Shown here: positions 9,735-22,200 of the stretch, one piece after another
Numbering within the stretch: the stretch's first letter is position 1
Layout: each line of letters begins with the position of its first letter
Assembly: GCA_021613535.1 (NCBI GenBank)
Contig: CP075497.1
Coordinates: 5,642,001-5,706,000 of the forward strand
Direction of reading: 5' to 3'
Source: Adineta vaga
Lineage: Eukaryota; Rotifera
Length of the DNA: 64,000 nucleotides
Position numbers and translations under genes: made by a program
The notes under the pieces: generated by a model
The model's database searches: none
Told to the model about the DNA's origin: nothing
Seen by the model: the letters and a program-made list of their open reading frames with translations, nothing else

Positions 9735-12529
9735 ATGGCAACTCGTTTTCGTAAACGTTCACATATTCTTTATATACTTGTAACATTAAATATAGTTTTC
9801 TTTCTTATTGTCTATCGTCGACTTATTTTAATTACACCATCATCAATATCATCGTTGGATTTATCTATTACTTCATATATTGATAATAATTTAAACGATG
9901 ATTTTGATCAATTTTCAACATTATCGTCATCCGTTTGTTATATACCTCGATTTGATCCATGGGATCAGAGTATAGCGAAATCTATACGTATTAAACCACG
10001 ATATCGTTGTCCAATGAATAAACAAAATTTAATTAATGTTATTAATAATACCTATTTAGTTTTCAATCAAACTGTAAATCAAACCTACTTTTCATCAGCA
10101 ATCACACATTGTGTTTACTTAAAAGTTGGAAGAAATTCTGAAGAGAAATTTTTCCGTGATTGGTCATATACATTATCCGAACCGATATTAATTATGAATG
10201 GATATACCGGTCCAATAATAGATGCTGATTTTGTTTTAACACGATGTTATAATAATCAAAAGGAACATTCCAATGGAAGTTTATTTTGGTAAGACAAGAA
10301 TAGAGTTTCATCACTGAATCTTTTCATTTTAAAAATTAGATATCGATCAAATATTTATGGAAGAAATCTATGAGTATTTTACTACATTAATCATTGTCAA
10401 GGCTGTTTCTTCTTTTTTCTAAGATGCGCATGCCATTTATTATTTACGAACACATCCGTAGAGATCTTCGACATCGATGATAGAGTAAACTCATTGGAGG
10501 ATTTGATTTTCATTTGTACTGACAATGAATAGTGAATATAATGATGAAGTGATGGTTTCCGAAATATTTTATTATCAGAAAGAGAAGAATTTGTTTCGTC
10601 TAATGAAATTTCCTTAGAAAATTGAAGTGCATCCGTTAAGAAAAAGTTTCTAAAGAATATAAAACATAACTAACATGTTTGTTAATGCAAATTTTCGTCC
10701 GTTTAGTGGTTCTAATTGTTCTACAAATGTAAAAATCAATCCTGTTGATAAGAAAAGTTCATCAACAGCTAAAGGTCCTAGTCTCGTTTACGAATATATT
10801 CATCCATTATTTCGATTGAAAAAATCTCGATTTTCTCGTGAAACATGGTTGAATAAAGAAACATCGACTTGGATGTCAAAATTCATATCATCATCCGTTC
10901 CTGATCGTTCACCACCATCAGTCATTATGATTATCCTTGATGCTGTTAGTGATTTACAAGCTCGTCGAGCTTTACCTCAAACACTATCATATTTAAAATC
11001 TCAAGGTTTATTTACATTTCAACGACATGCTATAGTAGGAGATGGTACATTTGAAAATATTGTTCCTATGTTATTCGGTCAATCAGCAGTTAATTATCAA
11101 AAACCAAATATAAATGATAGCCGATATGAATTTACTCGAACAGAAACTAAAGTTGAACCTAAAACCAAACGACGTTATCAAATTAAAAAGACCATACATT
11201 ATCCTGGACCCTACGATGATTATCCATTTATAATAAAGAATTTTTCTCAATTAAATTATACAACTTTTTTCAGTGAAGAATGGCGTGAAAGTGCTTTTTA
11301 TAATTTAAAAAATGGTTTTCGTCAACAACCAACAGATTTCTATCTTCGACCTTATTGGTTATCGTTATATGAAACAATGTCTTACAATAAATATGCAGGA
11401 AATTCGAATCCCAAACCGTGTTATTTAAATAAATTACTACATTTTCTTTCGTTAGAATGGCTAGAACAGTTTCTTAATCTTCATCATAAAACACCGGACT
11501 ATCCAACATTTGGTATAATGAAAATGAATGAAATGAGTCATGATTATTTAGAAAGATTATTTTGGATTGATTATGATTTGAAAAACTTTTTTGAAAATTT
11601 ATTTCAAAAAAATCTTTTGAATAATACAATATTAATCTTTTGTGGTGATCATGGACATCGACAACATCGTTTGCGATTGACACGCATTGGAAGTTTTGAA
11701 GTTAAATTACCATTTTTTTCGATGTTATTTCCAAAATCTTATAAACAACAATTTCCACAAGCAATGAAAAATTTGAAAAATAATGAACAAAGTATGTATG
11801 AAGATGATGAATTAAACACTACTATTATTATTTTTCTATTTAGTGCTCACTTCTTGGTGGGATGTATATGAAACCTTAGCAAATATTTTGAAAATGGTTG
11901 AACAACCAAATATATTCGATCCGTTGTTAGTCAAATGGCATCCAACTACATCGGGTACATCACTTTTTCATCCGATTCCGGAACGAAATTGTTCATCAGC
12001 TGGTGTTCCTGGTAAGAAATCAAATAATTTCTAATTATAAACTTTTCCATTTTTTCTCTCAGAAAAATATTGTCCATGTTCACGTAGTACTCCACTTGAC
12101 ATAACATTGCCTGTGATTAAAAACTTAGCATTAGCAGGTGTCGACCATATCAATAATGTTAAATTAAAATCACATACACATCTATGTCTTCCACTTGAAT
12201 TAAAAAATATTGTACGTGCTGAAGTCGAAAAATTATCAATACCAAAACAAGTCAATAATAATAAAACCTTCGCAACGAATTTTACTCATTCATACACAGT
12301 ACTTTTTGAAGTTTCACCATCTGGTGGTATTTTTGAAAGTCGTCTTCTCTATCATGAACAAACGAAAAAAATACAACTGCATAGCGAGATTCTTCGTGTT
12401 AATCTTTATGGTCAAACATCGTCTTGTATTCACGATAAATATGAATTGCGTTCATTTTGTTATTGCATATCATACCATCAAAAATTGAAAACGAATCAAT
12501 CGATTTCAGTCACAACACAATTTGCCTGA
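9735..12529 (+). CDS. DUF229 protein, alkaline-phosphatase/sulfatase-like superfamily
   Basis: A type II membrane or secreted protein whose catalytic-like domain belongs to the alkaline-phosphatase superfamily. Its substrate is unknown. ATG 9735 precedes a short basic stretch and one hydrophobic anchor (ILYILVTLNIVFFLIVY); an in-frame ATG at 9684 is an alternative start. Exon 1 ends at 10288, exon 2 runs from about 10721 (acceptor uncertain) to 11791, and exons 11844-12011 and 12063-12529 complete it. Family features are CYIPRFDPWD near the start, IMIILDAVSDLQARRALP (the nucleophile-region block, with Val-Ser after the Ala), the metal-site-like GDHGHR, and the late blocks SWWDVYETLANIL, LFHPIPERNC and YCPCS. 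The intron after exon 1, about 430 nt, is far longer than the others in this gene and its acceptor is ambiguous. Confidence 0.78.
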
Positions 12530-12686
12530 ATTCAAACGGTAAATAATTCAACGACCATCATTAAAAACTATCTATCAATCAAATCTACTCGTATATTTTA
12601 TGATCTTTCATATCATTTGATCGCCGGCGATCATATTTTCTTTTTGTTTGTTTTTTATTCTGTTATTATTATTATTATTATTATAA

Positions 12687-12692
12687 AATAAA
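12687..12692 (+). terminator. Poly(A) signal AATAAA for the DUF229 gene
   Basis: The hexamer lies about 160 nt past the stop at 12529, directly after an ATT-repeat tract (about 12662-12682). Confidence 0.55.
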
Positions 12693-12942
12693 GATTATCA
12701 AGCAATGTTCTATTCAAGTGATTAATGATGTATGAGAAAGATATGCGTTTTCGAGAAGATCAATACAGTAATTTACTTGATAAATTGAATAATACTATTT
12801 TCAAAACAACCAATGAGAAGAACAAACTTAAAGAAGATATTCATATACTTCTATTTTTTTTTCTATTCGCTATTGTAAATGAAACTTTGAGTACATCATC
12901 TTTATATCAAAGCAAGATATAGTTCTTGCTGCTTAGATATTA

Positions 12943-12948
12943 TTTATT
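12943..12948 (-). terminator. Poly(A) signal AATAAA for the giant modular gene
   Basis: The minus-strand hexamer lies about 36 nt downstream of the stop codon at 12984-12986. Confidence 0.6.
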
Positions 12949-12983
12949 GCATGATTAAATATGAAATAGAATAAAGGATAAAA

Positions 12984-13294
12984 TTAACTTTCACAAGCCT
13001 TACAATCACATGATTTAATGTGTATGTATTTGGCGTCTACGTGGTATCGAGGAGTACCAATAGCTTCACAACTCATCGTTATGATTTCTGTATATACTTC
13101 GCTTGGTGAACAACACGTACAAGTTGAATTACCAAATTTATAAACTTCATTGCCTATTTCTAGCATATTACTTGCACCCGACTCACAACCACCAGTACAT
13201 CGTTCACGTGAAACTTCAGTGATAGATATACATTTACCATCGTTGACTTTAATACGTTCAGCAGGTAATATTTCAAGACGACACGTACTTTCGA
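12984..13294 (-). other. Giant protein: C-terminal cystine knot (CTCK)
   Basis: The last exon (311 nt) encodes STCRLEIL, RERCTGGCESG, NSTCTCCSPSE and a final HIKSCDCKACES before TAA. The CxGxC and CxCC arrangement and terminal CxC identify a CTCK, which dimerises VWF and mucins. Confidence 0.88.
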
Positions 13295-16200
13295 CTAAAA
13301 GACGAGAAAAATTCATAAATAATTAAACATGATTGATAAAGATTAGTACTTTTAGTCTTGTTACACATGCCACAACATTGGCCAGGTGAAGGAGGAATCC
13401 ATGTATAACGATAATTGGGATCTTGATTTTGTTTCAATAAGCATGTTTTTTCATTTTCTGAACATATAGTACCACATTCTAGTTTACCATCGTGACAAGT
13501 ACATATTTCACATGGATTATTTGGATTAGTAATAACGTATTGTGGCTAAATAATTTGTAAACTAGATATGAATTGACTAATTTTTTTTGATGAACTTACT
13601 GGTACAGTAATGGTTTCTGTTCCATTCTGTATATCACAATTTGTATGAGGAGTTGTAACCGAAGTAGTAGCTGGTGTTGTTGTCATTGTTGTGGTTGTAC
13701 CTTGAAAGATTACAAAAGAAAAACATAAACTCTTAACATTGTTTTATATTATTGTACTTACAAATTTCATTGCAATTCTCATACTGAATTTCTTGAAGAA
13801 CAGTTCTATTACTGTTATCGGTTATATAACCCACTTCTGAGTCTGATGATGGCATACACGTTTGTCCAGCACATTGAGGTTCTGGTGATGCACATAAATG
13901 AGATCGATGACGAGTTCCTTTACATGTTTGACTACATGGGGTCCAATCTGCCCATAAAGTCCATTGACCATCAATGTTTACACCATCATTTGGTTGAGTT
14001 TCAAGTATACCTGTTTCAAGACAGATACTAAATAAAATAGAGAAATTAGGAGACATAAGATATGGGTTTTTGTTGATTATGAATATTCAAATATATTTAC
14101 GTTTTGTTGCATGGTGTTTCTTCAATAACTTCACCGACTTTGTACGTAATTATAGTACCATTTTGAGTTGTCATTGTACAAACAACTGTACAATTTGAAG
14201 AACATGTTCGTCTGTCTTCTTCTGTACGTTCATCGAGACAATTTTGTCCAGAATATGTTCGGAAACGACTTTGTGTACCATTACAAGTATCCGAACAATC
14301 GGTAAACGGTCCCCATTGCGACCATTCACATACAGTACAATTCTGATTTTCCTTTATTATGCAGCCATCCTTACATGTATATCTTGTACATGGATCTCGA
14401 ATATTACTTTCACCATTAATTAAAACAGTACCATCAGCTGGTAGATGACACACACATTCTTTACGATCAACACATTGACCATTAGGTGCCATAACTTGAG
14501 GTGGTGGACATATGCAACCTTGTATACATCTATCTGGTCTTCGACATTGATTATCACATGTTAATGAGTCACATGTTCGATCACAATCATTAGCGCATTC
14601 ATGATATATTTTACCATCAGTACAATTTGGTTCTGAAAAGAATAAAAATACATTTAGAAAGATTAGTTAATTTCTCTTCAATCTATCGGTTCAAATACTT
14701 ACCACATGAATGTGCATTGCATACTTGCGTTTGATAAGAGTTTCCTTTACATGGTTCGCCTTTACATGATGGTGATGGATTCGTACAAGAACGATTTCGT
14801 TGTTGCACTCCAGAATCACATGATTTTGAACAATTTGACCAATTTGACCATTCCGTATATTTTCCATCGACAGGACAACATTGTGTGTTACATGGCCGTG
14901 TCTCATATAGATTTATTCTTGTACAATTTTCATTTCCTGATGTTTTAAATTGGCGTGTACGTTTCTGTTGACCAGTACCACACTTCTCTGAACATGATGA
15001 CCATTGACACCAATCAGTTACGTCACATGTACAATTAAAACCTTCGATACATGGACATGGATCACCTACACATGGTAATGTTTCGATTATTTGTCGCGCA
15101 CATAGTGGATTAAATAGATATGTTGGAATCAAATTTTGTGAACGTATTCGAACTCCTGTTTGAGCACATGATGCATTACATTCACTCCATTCAGACCACG
15201 ATTGATATTTGCAATCATCTTTGAATAAAAATTTTCGTATATTAAATCAACACATAGTTTTATTTGATTTACCTAAACATGGAACTTTTTCCTTGGTTAT
15301 TCCGTTCGGTTTACATGCAAGTTGCGTGCAATTATCAATAAAAATTGACGCATTTCGGTCAATCTTATCATCAATTTTTATCGATATATCTGTTACTAAT
15401 AATGTTGTTGAATTGATCAAATATCCAACAAAATCTATAGGGAAAAAGCAAAGAATTTTATTTTTCTTGTATTGAATTAAAATAAATTAAACTAAACTTA
15501 CCGTCATTTGGTGGATCTCTTTCTAACTGTTCACGATACTTATCACGTGTTATCGTACATTCTTCACAAGCTATGTTCAAACATTGTTCTGTTTCATATG
15601 TTGGTTCTTGACATGAACCACTGATAACTGACCGTGATCGATATCGAGTTCGAACATATTGACATTCAGGTGAACATTTTGACCAATCTTCCCATTGACC
15701 AAGAACACAACCAGGTGTCGTACCAGTTAAGAGAGTTGTTGATGATAATGACGTAACTAAAGGAAAAAAAGAAGCTTTTTATGAATGGTTCTCGTTGATA
15801 TCGATCATATACCAGTAGTAATATTAGCCGATGGTGTGCCTGATGAACCAATACTAGCAGATACTACTGTTGTTGAACTATATTCTAAACGATTACAAAA
15901 CATATATTGAAATACAAGTATTTTCATCTTCAAATTCGCTTACGTTCAGGAACACATCCGATCACAACAAGAGTAATATTTGTCGGTAGCTTTTCATCAG
16001 TTGTACTGATTATTTTAATTTCAAACTTTCCAATCGGTATCTGAGGTACAAGTTGTTGAACCTAAATCAAGTATGAATGATAATAAAATAGTAATATATC
16101 TTGAAAATCATACTATCGTAACGCCACGAATTGTTTCTACAATCCAAGCTTCACCATTGTCTTTTCGAACGACTTCCCCATTAGTATCATAGAATTGCAC

Positions 16201-19200
16201 TTGAATTTGATTCACATTACTTTCTCCATTCTTATTTGGAACAGATATGGAAATAATTTGTGATACGATAACCGCGTTCACTTCAACCAAAAACGTAGGT
16301 TGAGCAGAACCACTAGATGTGAAGCCTGGCGCATCTGAACGAATTGATGACATTGGTATTGAAACATCCGTTTCAATTTGTTTGATCGCCAGTATCGCAT
16401 TATCGTAATACATAACATCACTATTATAACATGGAGCACCACTTGTTCCTGAAAAAGAATATTAGCAAATGCATAAAAACATTCAAACAACCAACCAAAC
16501 AAATCCACTCCAACTACACACTCTATCACGCTCATCAACTGCGCTTCAGAAACTAGAAATTCTGCGAGGACATTTAAAATAAACCATATCATTCCAATAC
16601 AACGCAACTCTCTGTACGAAGTCACCTATTTCACCATTAAGACATCAGTACACAAACTAAACATAAGCAATCACTCAGACAAAAAATTCTGCTTCACAGT
16701 ACGCCACCACACAAAACCGAGCATTCAAATAACAGTCTTGTATACATCAGAAACAAAAAAAATATACATACCACTGCTAGAACTGGATGCCGGTCATACC
16801 AGAACTTAGAGTAACAAAAGTAGTACTACCACTCAAAGCCGTATACATTGTACTTTCCGTCAATGATGTCAACGATGTTAGCCCAGTACCTTGTGTAGAC
16901 GCTGCAGTATACGATGTTGCCGGAGTGCCTTGTGTTCCTGGCGTTGAAGCTCCGGTGTATGGTGTTGAGAGTGTTGAAGCTCCCGTATATGGTGTTGCTG
17001 GTGCTCCAGACGTTGAAGCACCTGTGTATGGTGTTGATGGTGTTGAAGCACCTGTGTATGGAGTTCCTGGAGTTGAAGCACCGGTATATGGTGTTGATGG
17101 TGTTGAAGCACCGGTGTATGGTGTTCCTGGTGTTGTGGCACCGGTATATGGTGTTGATGGTGTTGAAGCTCCTGTGTATGGTGTGCCTGGAGTTGAAGCA
17201 CCGGTGTATGGTGTTGATGGTGTTGAAGCTCCTGTATATGGAGTTCCTGGTGTTGATGGTGTAGAAGCACCTGTGTATGGAGTTCCTGGAGTTGTAGCAC
17301 CGGTATATGGAGTTGATGGTGTTGAAGCACCGGTATATGCTGTTGATGGTGTTGAAGCTCCTGTGTATGGTGTTGTTGGTGTTGAAGCACCTGTGTATGG
17401 TGTTCCTGGAGTTGTAGCACCGGTATATGGTGTTCCTGGAGTTGAAGCACCGGTATATGGTGTTGATGGTGTTGAAGCACCTGTATATGGAGTTCCGGGA
17501 GTTGAAGCACCGGTATATGGTGTTGATGGTGTTGAAGCTCCTGTATATGGTGTGCCTGGAGTTGAAGCACCGGTGTATGGTGTACCTGGAGTTGAAGCAC
17601 CTGTGTACGGTGTTGCTGGTGCTCCAGACGTTGAAGCACCTGTGTATGGTGTTGATGGTGTTGAAGCACCTGTGTATGGAGTTCCTGGTGTTGTAGCACC
17701 GGTGTATGGTGTGCCTGGAGTTGAAGCACCGGTGTATGGGGTTCCTGGTGTTGTGGCACCGGTATATGGTGTTGAGGGTGTTGAAGCACCGGTGTATGGT
17801 GTGCCTGGTGTTGTAGCACCGGTATATGGTGTTGAGGGTGTTGAAGCACCGGTATATGGAGTTCCTGGTGTTGATGGTGTTGAAGCGCCCGTGTATGGAG
17901 TTCCTGGTGTTGTAGCACCGGTATATGGTGTTGAGGGTGTTGAAGCTCCTGTATATGGTGTGCCTGGAGTTGAAGCACCGGTGTATGGTGTTCCTGGTGT
18001 TGTGGCACCGGTATATGGAGTTGATGGTGTTGAAGCTCCTGTGTATGGTGTGCCTGGAGTTGAAGCACCGGTGTATGGTGTTCCTGGTGTTGATGGTGTA
18101 GAAGCACCTGTGTATGGAGTTCCTGGAGTTGAAGCACCGGTATATGGTGTTGATGGTGTTGAAGCACCTGTGTATGGAGTTCCTGGTGTTGTGGCACCGG
18201 TATATGGAGTTGATGGTGTTGAAGCTCCCGTATATGGTGTTGCTGGTGCTCCAGACGTTGAAGCACCTGTGTATGGTGTTGATGGTGTTGAAGCACCTGT
18301 GTATGGAGTTCCTGGTGTTGTAGCACCGGTGTATGGTGTGCCTGGAGTTGAAGCACCGGTGTATGGGGTTCCTGGTGTTGTGGCACCGGTATATGGTGTT
18401 GAGGGTGTTGAAGCTCCTGTATATGGTGTGCCTGGAGTTGAAGCTCCTGTGTATGGTGTTCCTGGTGTTGAGGCACCGGTGTATGGTGTTGCTGGTGTTG
18501 AAGCTCCTGTGTATGGTGTTCCTGGAGTTGAGGCACCGGTGTATGGTGTTGCTGGTGTTGAAGCTCCTGTGTATGGTGTTCCTGGAGTTGAGGCACCGGT
18601 GTATGGTGTTGCTGGTGTTGAAGCTCCTGTGTATGGTGTGCCTGGAGTTGAAGCACCGGTGTATGGTGTTGATGGTGTTGAAGCTCCTGTATATGGTGTT
18701 CCTGGTGTTGTGGCACCGGTATATGGTGTTGATGGTGTTGAAGCACCTGTATATGGTGTGCCTGGAGTTGAAGCACCGGTGTATGGTGTTGATGGTGTTG
18801 AAGCTCCTGTATATGGTGTTCCTGGTGTTGTGGCACCGGTATATGGTGTTGATGGTGTTGAAGCACCTGTATATGGTGTGCCTGGAGTTGAAGCACCGGT
18901 GTATGGTGTGCCTGGTGTTGTAGCTCCGGTATATGGAGTTGATGGTGTTGAAGCTCCTGTGTATGGAGTTCCTGGTGTTGTAGCACCGGTATATGGTGTT
19001 GAGGGTGTTGAAGCTCCTGTATATGGTGTGCCTGGAGTTGAAGCACCGGTGTATGGTGTTCCTGGTGTTGTGGCACCGGTATATGGAGTTGATGGTGTTG
19101 AAGCTCCTGTGTATGGTGTGCCTGGAGTTGAAGCACCGGTGTATGGTGTTGATGGTGTTGAAGCTCCTGTATATGGTGTTCCTGGTGTTGTGGCACCGGT

Positions 19201-22200
19201 ATATGGTGTTGATGGTGTTGAAGCTCCTGTGTATGGTGTGCCTGGAGTTGAAGCACCGGTGTATGGTGTTGATGGTGTTGAAGCTCCTGTATATGGAGTT
19301 CCTGGTGTTGATGGTGTAGAAGCACCTGTGTATGGAGTTCCTGGAGTTGTAGCACCGGTATATGGAGTTGATGGTGTTGAAGCACCGGTATATGCTGTTG
19401 ATGGTGTTGAAGCTCCTGTGTATGGTGTTGTTGGTGTTGAAGCACCTGTGTATGGTGTTCCTGGAGTTGTAGCACCGGTATATGGTGTTCCTGGAGTTGA
19501 AGCACCGGTATATGGTGTTGATGGTGTTGAAGCACCTGTATATGGAGTTCCGGGAGTTGAAGCACCGGTATATGGTGTTGATGGTGTTGAAGCTCCTGTA
19601 TATGGTGTGCCTGGAGTTGAAGCACCGGTGTATGGTGTTGATGGTGTTGAAGCTCCTGTATATGGTGTTCCTGGTGTTGTGGCACCGGTATATGGAGTTG
19701 ATGGTGTTGAAGCTCCTGTGTATGGTGTGCCTGGAGTTGAAGCACCGGTGTATGGTGTTGATGGTGTTGAAGCTCCTGTATATGGTGTTGAGGGTGTTGA
19801 AGCACCTGTGTATGGTGTTCCTGGTGTTGATGGTGTAGAAGCACCTGTGTATGGAGTTCCTGGAGTTGTAGCACCGGTATATGGAGTTGATGGTGTTGAA
19901 GCACCGGTATATGCTGTTGATGGTGTTGAAGCTCCTGTGTATGGTGTTGTTGGTGTTGAAGCACCTGTGTATGGTGTTCCTGGAGTTGTAGCACCGGTAT
20001 ATGGTGTTCCTGGAGTTGAAGCACCGGTATATGGTGTTGATGGTGTTGAAGCACCTGTATATGGAGTTCCGGGAGTTGAAGCACCGGTATATGGTGTTGA
20101 TGGTGTTGAAGCTCCTGTATATGGTGTGCCTGGAGTTGAAGCACCGGTGTATGGTGTGCCTGGTGTTGTAGCTCCGGTATATGGAGTTGAGGGTGTTGAA
20201 GCTCCTGTGTATGGTGTTCCTGGTGTTGTGGCACCGGTATATGGTGTTGAGGGTGTTGAAGCTCCTGTATATGGTGTGCCTGGAGTTGAAGCACCGGTGT
20301 ATGGTGTGCCTGGTGTTGTAGCTCCGGTATATGGAGTTGAGGGTGTTGAAGCTCCTGTGTATGGTGTGCCTGGTGTTGTGGCACCGGTATATGGTGTTCC
20401 TGGTGTTGAAGCACCGGTATATGGTGTTGAGGGTGTTGAAGCACCTGTGTATGGAGTTCCTGGTGTTGAAGCACCGGTATAGGGTGTTGATGGTGTTGAA
20501 GCACCTGTGTATGGAGTTCCTGGAGTTGAAGCACCGGTATATGGTGTTGAGGGTGTTGAAGCACCCGTGTATGGTGTGCCAGGAGTTGTAGCACCGGTAT
20601 ATGGAGTTGAGGGTGTTGAAGCGCCCGTGTATGGTGTGCCAGGAGTTGTAGCACCGGTATATGGTGTTGAGGGTGTTGAAGCTCCTGTATATGGTGTGCC
20701 TGGAGTTGAAGCACCGGTGTATGGTGTTCCTGGAGTTGTAGCACCGGTATATGGAGTTGATGGTGTTGAAGCGCCCGTGTATGGTGTGCCAGGAGTTGTA
20801 GCACCGGTATATGGTGTTGATGGTGTTGAAGCTCCTGTGTATGGTGTTCCTGGAGTTGAAGCACCGGTGTATGGTGTTGCTGGTGTTGAAGCTCCTGTGT
20901 ATGGTGTTCCTGGTGTTGAGGCACCGGTGTATGGTGTTGATGGTGTTGAAGCTCCTGTGTATGGTGTGCCTGGAGTTGAAGCACCGGTGTATGGTGTTCC
21001 TGGTGTTGATGGTGTAGAAGCACCTGTGTATGGAGTTCCTGGAGTTGTAGCACCGGTATATGGAGTTGATGGTGTTGAAGCGCCCGTGTATGGTGTGCCA
21101 GGATTTGTAGCACCGGTATATGGTGTTGAGGGTGTTGAAGCTCCTGTATATGGTGTGCCTGGAGTTGAAGCACCGGTGTATGGTGTTCCTGGTGTTGTGG
21201 CACCGGTATATGGAGTTGATGGTGTTGAAGCTCCTGTGTATGGTGTGCCTGGAGTTGAAGCACCGGTGTATGGTGTTCCTGGTGTTGATGGTGTAGAAGC
21301 ACCTGTGTATGGAGTTCCTGGAGTTGTAGCACCGGTATATGGAGTTGATGGTGTTGAAGCTCCTGTGTATGGTGTGCCTGGAGTTGAAGCACCGGTGTAT
21401 GGTGTTCCTGGTGTTGATGGTGTAGAAGCACCTGTGTATGGAGTTCCTGGAGTTGTAGCACCGGTATATGGAGTTGATGGTGTTGAAGCGCCCGTGTATG
21501 GTGTGCCAGGAGTTGTAGCACCGGTATATGGAGTTGATGGTGTTGAAGCTCCTGTGTATGGTGTGCCTGGAGTTGAAGCACCGGTGTATGGTGTTCCTGG
21601 TGTTGAAGCACCGGTATATGGTGTTGAGGGTGTTGAAGCACCTGTGTATGGAGTTCCTGGTGTTGAAGCACCGGTATAGGGTGTTGATGGTGTTGAAGCA
21701 CCTGTGTATGGAGTTCCTGGAGTTGAAGCACCGGTATATGGTGTTGAGGGTGTTGAAGCACCGGTATATGGTGTTGAGGGTGTTGAAGCACCTGTATATG
21801 GTGTGCCTGGAGTTGAAGCACCGGTGTATGGTGTTCCTGGAGTTGTAGCACCGGTATATGGAGTTGATGGTGTTGAAGCTCCTGTGTATGGTGTGCCTGG
21901 AGTTGAAGCACCGGTGTATGGTGTTCCTGGTGTTGTGGCACCGGTATAGGGTGTTGATGGTGTTGAAGCACCTGTGTATGGAGTTCCTGGAGTTGAAGCA
22001 CCGGTATATGGTGTTGAGGGTGTTGAAGCACCTGTGTATGGAGTTCCTGGTGTTGAAGCACCGGTATAGGGTGTTGATGGTGTTGAAGCACCTGTGTATG
22101 GTGTTCCTGGAGTTGAAGCACCGGTGTATGGTGTTGCTGGTGTTGAAGCACCTGTGTATGGTGTTCCTGGTGTTGAAGCACCGGTGTATGGTGTTGCTGG

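Larger units (their letters stand above)
12530..12983. other. Convergent 3' spacer
   Basis: This region separates the 3' ends of the DUF229 gene (+) and the giant gene (-), and carries one poly(A) hexamer for each. A 65-codon frame at 12725-12922 has a Lys/Glu-rich, coiled-coil-like start but ends in a poly-T/Phe run, and I regard it as unsupported. Confidence 0.4.

Noticed and set aside
12725-12922. Small + strand ORF with coiled-coil-like start
   Set aside because: It lies after the poly(A) signal of the upstream gene, has no splice partner or homologue I recognise, and ends in a low-complexity Phe run.
16787-20482. Very long + strand open frame (1,231 codons) and other long frames across the array
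   Set aside because: They are shadows of the 30-bp repeat, whose period is a multiple of three and lacks stops in several frames. Only one minus-strand frame joins exactly to module R20 and to a phase-1 donor downstream.
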